From Mycolicibacterium agri (GTDB taxonomy: Bacteria > Actinomycetota > Actinomycetes > Mycobacteriales > Mycobacteriaceae), in assembly GCF_002553505.1 (NCBI RefSeq), contig NZ_PDCP01000026.1:24742-88741 (forward strand): a stretch of DNA of 64,000 nt. Reading direction: 5' to 3'. Of the stretch, positions 24,802-33,490 are shown piece after piece; positions within the stretch are counted from its first letter, which is position 1; each line of letters opens with the position of its first letter. The notes beneath the pieces were generated by a model. It was not told the DNA's origin. It saw only the letters and a program-made list of their open reading frames with translations, and did not search any database. Both the position numbers and the translations under genes were made by a program.

Positions 24802-24835
24802 AGCCTCAGTGGGCCGCCGATAGCCTCAGTGGGCC
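24796..24835. repeat. 20-bp tandem duplication at the end of the MFS gene
   Basis: GCCGATAGCCTCAGTGGGCC occurs twice with no gap. The right copy holds the stop codon and last codons of the MFS gene. The left copy runs into the terminator stem. It looks like a recent slippage duplication. Confidence 0.8.
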
Positions 24836-26223
24836 TTCGCGGGCACGCTGGCCGCCACATCGGGCAGCCGCTTGGTCGGATCGATCCACAGCGCCGCGAG
24901 ACCGCCGACGACCAGCAGGGCGGCCGACAGTGTGAACGACGCGATGAACGTGCCGGTGGCATCGATGAGGTGACCGAAGATGATCGGCGACACGATGCCC
25001 GCGATGCCGAAGCCGGTGTTCATCAGCCCACCTGCGGTGCCGGCGTGGTTGGGCGCGATGTCCATCGGGATCGACCAGATCACCGGGTTGGTCAGCTCCA
25101 GCAGGAAGAACGCCACGCCCAGGCACACCGTGGTCAACGCGAGGTTGTGGGTGAAAAGCGTCGGCAGGATGAACACGAACGAGCCCAGCAGCCCGACGAC
25201 CAGCACGGCACGGCGCGCGATCTTCAGGCTTCCGGTGCGGCGCAGCAGGTAGTCGGACAGCACGCCGCCGACGGTGTCGCCGACCACGCCGCCGATCAGC
25301 ACCAGCGCCGAGAACAACGCGAACTTCTTCAGTTCCAGGCCATAGCTCTCGTGGAAGAACGACGGGATCCAGGTGAGGTAGACCCACAGCATCCAGCCGT
25401 AGCAGAAGTCGACGAAGGTCACCGGCAGGATGCGGGCGAACATCAGCTTCCACGGCACCGGCGGGCGTGCGTCCCGCTGCTGATCGACGGTCAGCTCGGC
25501 GAGTTCTTCCTCGGTCATCTTCGGGTGATCGGCGGGCCGGTCCCGATAGCTGACCACCCAGGCGAACGCCCAGAGCAGGCTGATGACGCCGAAGACGAAG
25601 AACGCCAGCCGCCAGTTCCACAGGCCGATCAGCGCCGCCACTGCCAGCGGGGCGATCGCGTTGCCGATCCGGGCGAACGCGTGCGTAATGCCCTGACCGA
25701 ATGCTCTGCGTTCCAGAGGCAGCCACTTGGCCATCGCAGTGGTGGCCGTCGGGAAGGACGCGCCCTCCCCGAACCCGAGCGCCAGGCGGGCGGCGAAGAG
25801 CGAGATCAGTCCGACGGCGAATCCGGTCAGCAGAGTGGCCGTCGCCCATACCAGGCCGACGACGAAGAGGACTCTGCGCGGCCCGAACTTGTCGCCGAGG
25901 ATGCCGCCGAAAATCTGGAAGAACGCGTACGGGATCGAGAACGCGGCGAGCGCCAACCCGAGTTGGGTGTTGTCGAGCCCGAGGTCTTCTTTGATGAACG
26001 GGGCGGCCGTGGAGATGTTGACCCGGTCCATGTAGGTGATCAGGTACATCAAGCACAGCAGGACCAGGATCTTGGTTCGTACCCGATGGCGGAACGCGTC
26101 GAGGAAGCTGCGTCCCGGTGGGGAGGGCTGGTCGGTTCGGGTCTGCGAGTCTGGTGCGAGGGAAGCGGTGGCGGCGGGGCTGTTGTGGTGGGCTGGGCCG
26201 TCCTCGCTGACTGCGTTCGCCAT
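24826..26223 (-). CDS. MFS transporter, anion:cation symporter type (SauU-like candidate)
   Basis: 465 aa, twelve helices. The hydrophilic first 40 residues are followed by LCLMYLITYMDRVNISTAAP, a classic ACS-family helix 1. GDKFGPRRVLFVVG is the loop 2-3 motif and LALGFGEGASFPTATTAMAKW is helix 4. ACS carriers take up organic anions. SauU, the sulfoacetate carrier of Cupriavidus, is as I recall of this type. It is divergent from the SauS-like gene over region B. GGAAAGAAGG precedes the chosen ATG; the 13-residue upstream extension would cover the IclR box. Confidence 0.88.
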   Translation of the reverse strand: MANAVSEDGPAHHNSPAATASLAPDSQTRTDQPSPPGRSFLDAFRHRVRTKILVLLCLMYLITYMDRVNISTAAPFIKEDLGLDNTQLGLALAAFSIPYAFFQIFGGILGDKFGPRRVLFVVGLVWATATLLTGFAVGLISLFAARLALGFGEGASFPTATTAMAKWLPLERRAFGQGITHAFARIGNAIAPLAVAALIGLWNWRLAFFVFGVISLLWAFAWVVSYRDRPADHPKMTEEELAELTVDQQRDARPPVPWKLMFARILPVTFVDFCYGWMLWVYLTWIPSFFHESYGLELKKFALFSALVLIGGVVGDTVGGVLSDYLLRRTGSLKIARRAVLVVGLLGSFVFILPTLFTHNLALTTVCLGVAFFLLELTNPVIWSIPMDIAPNHAGTAGGLMNTGFGIAGIVSPIIFGHLIDATGTFIASFTLSAALLVVGGLAALWIDPTKRLPDVAASVPAKAH

Positions 26224-26244
26224 GTGCAAGCCTTCTTTCCAGAA

Positions 26245-26263
26245 TGTGGAATCGAATACCACA
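26245..26263. promoter_or_regulatory. IclR-type box B1
   Basis: TGTGGAATCGAATACCACA, a 19-bp imperfect palindrome with 5-bp perfect ends, 22 bp upstream of the MFS start codon. This is the best of the four boxes. Confidence 0.6.
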
Positions 26264-26370
26264 GGCGACCGTAGACCCGTTGAGATTCATGTGTCAACGC
26301 TCACATGGCCAGCAAAAAGTGGGGGCAACGACATGCTTTACGGTGGTTCACAGCAGTAAGTGGAACCTGC

Positions 26371-26386
26371 TACCATAATGTGGAAT
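26371..26386. promoter_or_regulatory. IclR-type box B2
   Basis: TACCATAATGTGGAAT, identical to box A2, 91 bp upstream of the SauS-like start codon. Confidence 0.55.
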
Positions 26387-26477
26387 TACCGGCTTGGACC
26401 CGTTGAACAGGCATTTTGCCATCGGCCCATCGGTGTTCAGTCGCCACCGTCGTCGACATCGTCTCGGAAGGATCGAT

Positions 26478-27902
26478 ATGTCGGAGAAACCAAACTCGAC
26501 CGACTCGGCGAATGTCGCCGCGGAGATCGCAGAACTCATCGCCAAGGCGCGGGCCGCGCAGGCTGTGTTCGAGACCTATCCGCAGGAGCGCGTCGATGAC
26601 GTGGTGGCCGCGGTCGCGTGGGCCATCTACGAGCCCGAACGCGCCAAGGCGCTGGCCGAACTCAGCGTGCAGGCCACCGGCCTGGGCAATGTGGCCGACA
26701 AGATCACCAAGAACCAGCGCAAGACCATCGGAACTCTGCGCGACCTGACCGGGGCACGATCCGTCGGGATCATCCACGAGGACCCGGACAACGGCATCAC
26801 CGAATACGCCAAGCCGGTGGGCGTGGTGGCCGCGGTGTGCCCGTCGACCAACCCGGCGGCCACGCCCGCGAACAAGACGATGATGGCGCTCAAGGGCGGC
26901 AACGCCGTGATCCTCTCGCCGTCGCCGAAGGGCGCCTCGACCTGCGCCCTGTTGGTCCAGTACATGCACGCCGAACTCGACAAGGTCGGCGCCCCGCGCG
27001 AACTGGTGCAGTACATCGCCCAGCCGAGCAAGGCGCTGACGAACGAGCTGATGCGGCAGGCGGATCTGGTCGTAGTCACCGGTTCGCAGCGCAATGTGCG
27101 GGGCGCCTACAGCAGCGGCACCCCCGCGATCGGGGTGGGGGCAGGCAATGCCCCCGTGATCATCGCGGCCGACGCGAACCTCGCCGATGCCGCCGAAAAG
27201 ATCAAGCGCAGCAAGGTATTTGACTACGCGACGAGTTGCTCGTCGGAGAACTCCGTGCACATCGACGCCGCCGTCTACGACGATGCGCTGGCGCAGTTGC
27301 GCGCGCAGGGCGGTTATCTGCTGACCGCGCCGGAGAAGGCGCGGCTGCAGTCGGTGATGTGGCCGGACGGCAAGTTGAACTCCGCTGTCACGGCGCAACC
27401 ACCGGAGAAGATCGCCGCACTTGCTGGTCTCGATGCGCCGGAGGCGCGCGAAGCCGACTTCTTCATGGTGGAGGAGGACGGCGTCGGCCCCGACTACCCG
27501 TTCAGCGGCGAGAAGCTGTCGGTGGTGCTGACCGTCTACCGCTACCAGGACCTCACCGAGGGGCTGCAGCGCATCCAGCGGCTGCTCGATTTCCAAGGGG
27601 CAGGCCACTCGTGCGGCATCCACACCTTCGACGAGAAAAAGGTTGCGGCGGTTGCCGAGCGGTTGCGGGTGGCCCGTGTCCTGGTCAACCAGGCGCACTG
27701 CTTCGGCACCGGCGGCGGATTCGACAACGGCCTCGGCTTCACCCTGACCATGGGTGCGGGCACCTGGGCCGGCAACAGCATCAGTGACAACCTCTCCTAC
27801 CGGCACTTCCTCAACACCACTCGAGTGGCGCGCGTCATCCCCCCGCGTGTTCCCACGGAGGAACAGCTGTGGGGCCGCTACTTCGAGACCTATGGACGGT
27901 GA
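26478..27902 (+). CDS. CoA-acylating aldehyde dehydrogenase, sulfoacetaldehyde dehydrogenase (SauS-like) candidate
   Basis: 474 aa, the size of stand-alone EutE/acylating aldehyde dehydrogenases. It shows PVGVVAAVCPSTNPAATPANK, the nucleotide region IGVGAGNAPVII, and catalytic Cys254 in ATSCSSENSV. The family interconverts an acyl-CoA and an aldehyde with NAD(P)H. Downstream genes encode a CoA ligase pair and the island encodes xsc. Reduction of sulfoacetyl-CoA to sulfoacetaldehyde is therefore the best-supported role, as for SauS of Cupriavidus. Acetaldehyde or another C2-C4 aldehyde is the alternative. Confidence 0.9.
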   Translation: MSEKPNSTDSANVAAEIAELIAKARAAQAVFETYPQERVDDVVAAVAWAIYEPERAKALAELSVQATGLGNVADKITKNQRKTIGTLRDLTGARSVGIIHEDPDNGITEYAKPVGVVAAVCPSTNPAATPANKTMMALKGGNAVILSPSPKGASTCALLVQYMHAELDKVGAPRELVQYIAQPSKALTNELMRQADLVVVTGSQRNVRGAYSSGTPAIGVGAGNAPVIIAADANLADAAEKIKRSKVFDYATSCSSENSVHIDAAVYDDALAQLRAQGGYLLTAPEKARLQSVMWPDGKLNSAVTAQPPEKIAALAGLDAPEAREADFFMVEEDGVGPDYPFSGEKLSVVLTVYRYQDLTEGLQRIQRLLDFQGAGHSCGIHTFDEKKVAAVAERLRVARVLVNQAHCFGTGGGFDNGLGFTLTMGAGTWAGNSISDNLSYRHFLNTTRVARVIPPRVPTEEQLWGRYFETYGR

Positions 27903-27905
27903 ATC

Positions 27906-29084
27906 GTGAAACTTCTTGAACACCAAGGCAAGAGCCTGCTGTCCCGGGAAGGGCTGACCACACCCGACGGTGCGGTGGCCGCCGAGGCCAGCGAGGCCGC
28001 GACCATCGCCAACGCGATCGGCGGGCGTGTGGTCATCAAGGCGCAGATCCCAGCGGGCAAGCGCGGCAAGTCCGGTGCGATCCGCTTCGCCGACAGCCCG
28101 GCACAGGCTCACCAGGCCGCGGCCGATCTCATCGGCAAGCCGATCAACGGATTCCCCGTCACCGCAGTGCTCATCGAGCAGGCGTTGCCGATCGCGCGCG
28201 AACTCTATGCCGCCGTGCTCAACGACCCGGCCAGCAAGGGACCGCTCGTGCTGTTCTCGGTCGAGGGCGGCATGGACATCGAGGAGGTCAACGCGCAGTC
28301 ACCGGAGAAGGTGCTGCGGCTGCCGGTCGACATCCGCGTCGGGCTCTCGCATCAGGATGCGGCGACGCTGTTGTCCGGCACCGACCTGAGTGAAGCCGAG
28401 CAGGCCGCCGTCGCCGACGCGCTGGTCCGGCTCTACTCGGTGTATCTGCAGGTGGAGGCCGACCTGGTGGAGGTCAACCCGCTGGTGGTCACCGAGGACG
28501 GGCGGGTCGTCGCGCTCGACGCGAAGGTCAGCCTGGACCCCGGCGCGCTGGCGCGCCAGCCCGCCGAATTCATGCAGAACCTGGAGGGCGACCAACCCCC
28601 CGACCGGTCGGCTCTGGAAGAGGAAGGCGCCCAACTGGGTCTGCAGTTCATCGAACTCGACGGCTCGGTCGGGGTGCTCGCCAACGGAGCCGGGCTCACG
28701 ATGGCCACCCTCGACGCGGTCAACCACTACGGCGGCCGACCGGCGAACTTCCTGGAGATCGGCGGCGACGCCTACACCAAGGCCACCCCGGCGCTTGCGC
28801 TGGTGTTGAAGAACCCCAACGTGCGCAGCCTGCTGGTCAACTTCTGCGGCGCCTTCGCCCGTACCGACGTGATGACCGAAGGCGTCGTCAACGCGATCGA
28901 GGCCCTGCGCCCCGAGATCCCGGTGTACTTCTCCATCCACGGCACCGGAGAGGAAGAGGCCATCGCCCTTGTCCGCAACCGGCTGGGGTTGGAACCGTAT
29001 GACCTGATGGACGACGCGGTGCGCGCCGCTGTGGCCGCTGCCGGGTACAAGCAACAAGAGCTAGTCAACGAGGGAGCGCGCTGA
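27906..29084 (+). CDS. SucC-like ADP-forming acyl-CoA synthetase beta subunit
   Basis: 392 aa from GTG, ATP-grasp fold first (KLLEHQGKSLLSREGLTTPDG; AQIPAGKRGKSGAI) and CoA-ligase domain last (LANGAGLTMATLDAVN, FLEIGGDA). EVNPLVV marks the metal site. It follows the SauS-like gene by 3 bp and overlaps the alpha subunit gene by one base (TGATG). It is unlikely to be the housekeeping succinyl-CoA synthetase, which lies elsewhere in mycobacteria. Activation of sulfoacetate to sulfoacetyl-CoA is the inferred job. Confidence 0.9.
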   Translation: MKLLEHQGKSLLSREGLTTPDGAVAAEASEAATIANAIGGRVVIKAQIPAGKRGKSGAIRFADSPAQAHQAAADLIGKPINGFPVTAVLIEQALPIARELYAAVLNDPASKGPLVLFSVEGGMDIEEVNAQSPEKVLRLPVDIRVGLSHQDAATLLSGTDLSEAEQAAVADALVRLYSVYLQVEADLVEVNPLVVTEDGRVVALDAKVSLDPGALARQPAEFMQNLEGDQPPDRSALEEEGAQLGLQFIELDGSVGVLANGAGLTMATLDAVNHYGGRPANFLEIGGDAYTKATPALALVLKNPNVRSLLVNFCGAFARTDVMTEGVVNAIEALRPEIPVYFSIHGTGEEEAIALVRNRLGLEPYDLMDDAVRAAVAAAGYKQQELVNEGAR

Positions 29085-29974
29085 TGATCGTCACCGGAAC
29101 CGAAACGGTTGTCGTCCAGGGCATTACCGGCAAGCAAGGCTCCTTCTGGACCGAGCGGATGATCGAGTGCGGCACCAACGTGGTGGCCGGCGCGACCCCG
29201 AACAAGGGCGGCCGCGAGGTGGCCGGGATACCGGTCTACAACTCGGTCGTCGAGGCCGCGAAGGATCAGCGGCTCGACGTGTCGGTGTTGTTCGTCCCGC
29301 CGCTGGCCGCCAAGGCCGCGGTGCTGGACGCCATCGAGGCCGGTGTGCGCAAGATCGTGTTCCTCACCGAGCACGTGCCCTACCACGACGTGATGCACGT
29401 GCTGGCCGAGGCGCGCGACAACGGCGTGCAGGTGCTGGGCCCGAACACCGCCGGGCTGGTCGTGCCGGGTGAAGCGTCGGTGGGCATCATGCCGGGCTTC
29501 GCGAAGAACATCTTCCAGTCGGGCAACATCGGCGTGGTGTCGCGCAGCGGCAGCCTCGGCACCCTGCTCGCGATGAACCTGGTCACCGCGGGCTACGGGC
29601 AGTCGGCGTTCATCGGCATCGGCGGCGACCCGATCCTGGGCACCACCACGACCGACGCGGTCCGCATCCTCGACGCCGACCCCCGCACCGACGCGATCGT
29701 GCTGGTCGGCGAGATCGGCGGGACCATGGAGGAGGACGCCGCCGAGGTGATCGCGGGCATCGACAAGCCCGTCGTGTCGTTCATCGCCGGGCGCAGCGCT
29801 CCGCCCGACCGTCGCATGGGGCACGCGGGAGCCATCGTGACCGGCAACCGTGGCAGCGGCCAGTCCAAGGTCGACGCCCTCACCAAGGCGGGTGTCGCGG
29901 TGATCGACGTGCCCAGCCAGGTCAGTGACGCGCTGCAGCGCTTCGGCGTGATGCCGACCGCGGCACGGGTGTAA
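29084..29974 (+). CDS. SucD-like ADP-forming acyl-CoA synthetase alpha subunit
   Basis: 296 aa. The CoA-binding Rossmann domain begins VVVQGITGKQGSFWTERMIE. GPNTAGLV, and SRSGSLGT follow, with the phosphorylated His247 in MGHAGAI. Together with the beta subunit it would couple ATP use to CoA thioester formation via phosphohistidine. The substrate loop differs from typical SucD, where GPNCPG is usual; here it is GPNTAG. This fits a substrate other than succinate. Confidence 0.9.
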   Translation: MIVTGTETVVVQGITGKQGSFWTERMIECGTNVVAGATPNKGGREVAGIPVYNSVVEAAKDQRLDVSVLFVPPLAAKAAVLDAIEAGVRKIVFLTEHVPYHDVMHVLAEARDNGVQVLGPNTAGLVVPGEASVGIMPGFAKNIFQSGNIGVVSRSGSLGTLLAMNLVTAGYGQSAFIGIGGDPILGTTTTDAVRILDADPRTDAIVLVGEIGGTMEEDAAEVIAGIDKPVVSFIAGRSAPPDRRMGHAGAIVTGNRGSGQSKVDALTKAGVAVIDVPSQVSDALQRFGVMPTAARV

Positions 29975-30051
29975 TCGCTGGCAGGCGAGGGCCGGAGCAT
30001 GGTTCCGGCAACCCGAATCACGGCGCGAAGTCCCCAGCGACCGCGGGGCCA

Positions 30052-30070
30052 CTTGTTAGATTGCGGTCAC
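30052..30070 (+). promoter_or_regulatory. conserved promoter element of IclR2
   Basis: CTTGTTAGATTGCGGTCAC, 21 bp upstream of the GTG, matches the IclR1 element at 18 of 19 positions. It indicates separate transcription of IclR2 although sauD ends only 117 bp before. Confidence 0.5.
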
Positions 30071-30091
30071 CATGTGGGAGAGAGGTCAGGC

Positions 30092-30886
30092 GTGAGCTCG
30101 ACCGCGGAGCAACCCCGAAACGAGCAGGTCGCCGGCACGCAGACGATCGCGCGGGCGCTGTCCGTGCTGGCGGTGCTGCGGGACGCCGACGACGACGTCG
30201 GGGTCATCGAGCTGGCGCGGGCGCTGGACCTGCGCGCGAGCACCGCGCACCGGATTCTGCGGGCCCTGGTGGCCGCCGGATACGTCGTGCAGAACACCCA
30301 GACCGAACGGTATCGGCTGGGGCCCGCCGCGGTGCTGCTGGGACGCGCCGCCGAGCACACGCTCGGATTCGACCAGGCGACACCGCTTCTGGAGCAACTG
30401 GCGGAAGCCACCGGGGAGTCGGTCAACCTCGTGGTCCGCGACGGCGACGAGGGCCTGGTCGTGCTTCGCGTGGAGTCCAAACATCCGCTGCGCTTCATCC
30501 AGCCCGTGGGCGCGCGAATCCCGTTGTACTGCACGAGTACTGGGAAAGTGCTGCTGGCGTTCGCCGGCGACCTCCACGAGGAGGTGGCCCGGCTCGGCGA
30601 GCTGAACCGGCTGACCCCGACGACGATCACCTCGCCGCGCGACCTGCTGCGCGAACTGGAGGCGATCCGCGAGCGCGGCTACAGCGTCAACAGGGGAGAG
30701 CGAATCCCCGGTGTCTACGGTGTGGCCGCACCGGTGTTGACCGCCGGTGGGGTCGCCACCACCGCGCTCGCCGTGCAGGGACCCGAGACCCGCATCCCCG
30801 ACGAACGCGTCCCCGAACTCGGAGAGCACGTCATCGAAACCGCCCGCGCGATCGCCGACATCATGCCCTCCGGCTACCAGCTGTAG
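30092..30886 (+). CDS. IclR-family regulator (IclR2)
   Basis: 264 aa from GTG (VSSTAEQPRNEQVAGTQTIA). HTH and effector domain match IclR1 nearly throughout (RFIQPVGARIPLYCTSTGK; NRGERIPGVYGVAAPV). The two genes and their leaders derive from a duplication. It closes the sauS-like operon and directly precedes a TauE/SafE exporter gene. It probably binds the same TGGAAT/ATACCA boxes as IclR1. Confidence 0.92.
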   Translation: MSSTAEQPRNEQVAGTQTIARALSVLAVLRDADDDVGVIELARALDLRASTAHRILRALVAAGYVVQNTQTERYRLGPAAVLLGRAAEHTLGFDQATPLLEQLAEATGESVNLVVRDGDEGLVVLRVESKHPLRFIQPVGARIPLYCTSTGKVLLAFAGDLHEEVARLGELNRLTPTTITSPRDLLRELEAIRERGYSVNRGERIPGVYGVAAPVLTAGGVATTALAVQGPETRIPDERVPELGEHVIETARAIADIMPSGYQL

Positions 30887-30896
30887 AGGCGAGCGA

Positions 30897-31622
30897 TTGA
30901 CGCTTGCGCTCGGCGTCGTGTGCGTCGCATTCGGCTGCCTCGTCGGCGGGGCAACCGGTTTCGGCTACGCACTGGTCTCGACGCCGCTGCTGTTGCTCGC
31001 CGGTTTCAGCGTGCCCGAGGTGGTGTTCGTCAATCTCGTCGTCGGACTGGTCACCCGAGGCACCGTGACCTGGTCGCTGCGCGCCCACATGGTCCTGCCG
31101 CGTGTCGGTCTGTTCGCGCTCGGAAGCATTCCCGGCGCCTGGATCGGGGCCGAGGTCTTGCACATGCTTCCCCTGCATCACCTCAAGCTCGGGGCGGGTG
31201 TCGTGGTAGCGCTGTGCGGGATCGCGATGCTGGTGCCCGACCCCGAGGGGCACCACGCACCCTCGCGGGGCGCGACGGCTGCCACCGGCGCTGTGGGCGG
31301 GTTCCTCAGCACCACAACGTCTTTGAACGGCCCGCCGCCGGCGCTGCTGCTCGCCCGCGCCGGCGTACCGCCCCTGGTCTTCATCGCCGACCTGGCCGGA
31401 TACCTCACCGTCGTCAGCGCGGTGTCGCTGATCATCCTCGGAGCACGCGGCCAGATTCCGCACTCGGTGCTGTGGCCTGCGCTGCCGATCATGTTGGCGG
31501 CGGGGCTCAGCGGAAACGCCGCGGGGTTGTGGATCGCACGCCGACTTCCGGTGCGCGTGTTCCGGTTCGCCGTCATCGCCCTGGTGATCATCGCCGGTGC
31601 GCTGACGGCGCTGACGGCGTGA
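30897..31622 (+). CDS. TauE/SafE-family anion exporter (second copy)
   Basis: 241 aa from TTG, 10 bp after IclR2, with GAGG in the gap. About eight helices; it has FGCLVGGATGFGYALVSTPLL and, in the second half, GGFLSTTTSLNGPPPALLL. These are the two family repeats. The longer upstream frame overlaps IclR2 and was discarded. Co-transcription with IclR2 and the SauS-like operon suggests export of sulfite or spill-over sulfonate. Confidence 0.82.
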   Translation: MTLALGVVCVAFGCLVGGATGFGYALVSTPLLLLAGFSVPEVVFVNLVVGLVTRGTVTWSLRAHMVLPRVGLFALGSIPGAWIGAEVLHMLPLHHLKLGAGVVVALCGIAMLVPDPEGHHAPSRGATAATGAVGGFLSTTTSLNGPPPALLLARAGVPPLVFIADLAGYLTVVSAVSLIILGARGQIPHSVLWPALPIMLAAGLSGNAAGLWIARRLPVRVFRFAVIALVIIAGALTALTA

Positions 31623-31629
31623 CGAACGC

Positions 31630-32646
31630 TTACTGCCGCAGCGCCACCGCTTGCACCGCGCTCACCAGAGACATCACCTCGATGTCCTGGCTGCTGCATC
31701 CGCGGGACAGGTCGTTCAGCGGCGCCAACAGACCCTGCAGGATCGGACCGAGCGCCATCGCACCGCCCAGCCGCTCGGCGATCTTGTAGCCGATGTTGCC
31801 CGCACCGAGATTGGGAAAGACCAGCACGTTGGCCTCACCGGCGGCGTCGGAGTCGGGGGCTTTGGCGGCCGCGACCGATTCGACCAGCGCGGCGTCCAGC
31901 TGCAGTTCGCCGTCGACGCGCAGCTCCGGTGCCCGCTGGCGCACCAATTCCGTTGCTTGACAGACTGTTTCGACGTCGGGATGGCTGGCGCTGCCCTTGG
32001 TGCTGAACGACAGCATCGCGATCACCGGCTCGGTGTCGGTGAGGCTTCGGTGGGTGGCGGCGGCCGCGATGGCGATGTCGGCCAACTCCTCGGCCGATGG
32101 GGCGGGCACGACGGCGCAGTCGGAGAACGTGAGTTGGCGACCGTCGGGCAGCAGCATCAGAAAGGCGCTGCTCAACGTCTTGATGCCGGGAGCCAACCCG
32201 ACGATGCGCAGTCCGGCCCGCAGCACGTCGGCCGTGGGCCGGGTGGCGCCCGCGACACACGCGTGCACGCGTTCGGCCCGCACGGCCGCCGCCGCCACCG
32301 ACACCGGATCTTTGGTGGCCGCGGGGATGCGTTCGGGCTGGCGTGCCAAACCGTCCTCCAGACAGGCCCGCACGTCGTCGTCGGCAAGCACGTCGGCGAG
32401 GTCGACGACGGTCTCCTCGCGAAGTTTGACCCCGTGCTCATCGGCGGCGGCGTGGATGCGCGACGGATCCCCGAACAGCCGGGGAGCGACGAGGCCGTCG
32501 GCGCTCAGTTGCGCGGCGGCTTGCAGCGCGCGCGGGTCCTCCGAATCGGGAAGGGCCACAACCAATCCGGCGTCGGCAACGGTTTCCCGCCATCGGTTGA
32601 CGATGTCCTCGCGACCGTCCGGTTGCATGCCGTTGACGGCGGCCAT
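31630..32646 (-). CDS. pta: phosphate acetyltransferase
   Basis: Converts acetyl phosphate plus CoA to acetyl-CoA plus phosphate. 338 aa, the size of the single-domain enzyme. It has family motifs [17 protein letters not shown] and [14 protein letters not shown], and ends [20 protein letters not shown] with [14 protein letters not shown]. In sulfonate clusters a pta accompanies xsc because Xsc releases acetyl phosphate. Here it is the last gene of the leftward ABC-transporter operon. AAGGAG lies 10 nt before the ATG. Confidence 0.94.
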   Translation of the reverse strand: MAAVNGMQPDGREDIVNRWRETVADAGLVVALPDSEDPRALQAAAQLSADGLVAPRLFGDPSRIHAAADEHGVKLREETVVDLADVLADDDVRACLEDGLARQPERIPAATKDPVSVAAAAVRAERVHACVAGATRPTADVLRAGLRIVGLAPGIKTLSSAFLMLLPDGRQLTFSDCAVVPAPSAEELADIAIAAAATHRSLTDTEPVIAMLSFSTKGSASHPDVETVCQATELVRQRAPELRVDGELQLDAALVESVAAAKAPDSDAAGEANVLVFPNLGAGNIGYKIAERLGGAMALGPILQGLLAPLNDLSRGCSSQDIEVMSLVSAVQAVALRQ

Positions 32647-32674
32647 CAATGAATCACTCCTTAGCTGCCTGCCC

Positions 32675-33490
32675 TCAGTGGGCGGCAGACTCGTAGATCT
32701 TGCTGCTCACCCTGTCGCGCAGCGCGGTGAACTCGGGCAGGCTGCGCAGTTCGGCGCCGAGCCGCTCGCCGACCTGCTGTGAGAAGCTGACCGGCTCGTC
32801 GAACACGATGCGCCCGGGGCGGGCACTCATCACGATCACCCGACTGCCGAGGAAGATCGCCTCCTCCACGCTGTGTGTGATGAAGAAGATCGTCTTGTGC
32901 GTGTCGCGCCAGATGTTGAGCAACTCGAGTTGCAGGCGTTCCCTGGTGAGTGCGTCGAGTGCGCCGAACGGCTCGTCCATCAACACGATCTTCGGGTCGT
33001 TGGCCAGCACGCGGGCGATCTGGCAGCGCTGCTGCATGCCGCCGGACAACTCGTAGGGGCGGCGTTCCACGAAGTCGGCCAACCCCACCATCTCCAGGTA
33101 GCGGTGGGCGTCGGCGCGGCGGGTGGCCTTGTTCACGCCGCGCAGCCGCGGGCCCAACTCGACGTTGCCCAACACCGACAGCCACGGGTACAGGTTGGAC
33201 TGCTGAAACACCACACCCCGCTCGGCGCCGGGAGCGGTGATCTGCTTGCCGTCGATGGTGATCTCGCCCTCGGTGGGGGTGATGAAACCGGCCAGCAGTT
33301 GCAGCAGGGTTGTCTTGCCGCAGCCGGATGGCCCTGCGACACAGACGAATTCGCCTGGCTCGATCACGAGGTCGATGTCGGCGAGCGCATGCACCTGGCT
33401 GCCCTTGCTCATGTACCGGTGCGTGACGTGGTCGACCACCAGCCGCTGTGTGGTGCTGGTGGCCGCGCCGACCGTCGCCGCCCCGGTCAC
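32675..33490 (-). CDS. tauB: ABC transporter ATP-binding protein, taurine/sulfonate type
   Basis: 271 aa from GTG. Walker [10 protein letters not shown] (53-61), signature LSGGMQQR (148-155), Walker B LMDEP. It belongs to the NitT/TauT (SsuB/TauB) group by the pattern [19 protein letters not shown] and [20 protein letters not shown]. The GTG overlaps the stop of the binding-protein gene by 4 bp. The symbol rests on the island context; the ligand could also be another alkanesulfonate. Confidence 0.85.
   Translation of the reverse strand: MTGAATVGAATSTTQRLVVDHVTHRYMSKGSQVHALADIDLVIEPGEFVCVAGPSGCGKTTLLQLLAGFITPTEGEITIDGKQITAPGAERGVVFQQSNLYPWLSVLGNVELGPRLRGVNKATRRADAHRYLEMVGLADFVERRPYELSGGMQQRCQIARVLANDPKIVLMDEPFGALDALTRERLQLELLNIWRDTHKTIFFITHSVEEAIFLGSRVIVMSARPGRIVFDEPVSFSQQVGERLGAELRSLPEFTALRDRVSSKIYESAAH

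Larger units (their letters stand above)
26228..26477. promoter_or_regulatory. divergent promoter region B (MFS / SauS-like operon)
   Basis: A 250-bp divergent regulatory region that matches region A block by block. It ends in CTCGGAAGGATCGAT, the ribosome site of the SauS-like gene. The two IclR-type boxes inside it are placed one toward each gene. Confidence 0.75.

Noticed and set aside
24829..26290. Frames of over 480 codons on both strands overlapping the MFS gene
   Set aside because: Only the frame with twelve hydrophobic helices and ACS motifs is credible.
27906..29974. Housekeeping succinyl-CoA synthetase (sucCD)
   Set aside because: The genes sit in an inducible-looking operon with an acylating dehydrogenase and IclR control, and the alpha subunit has an altered GPNTAG loop.
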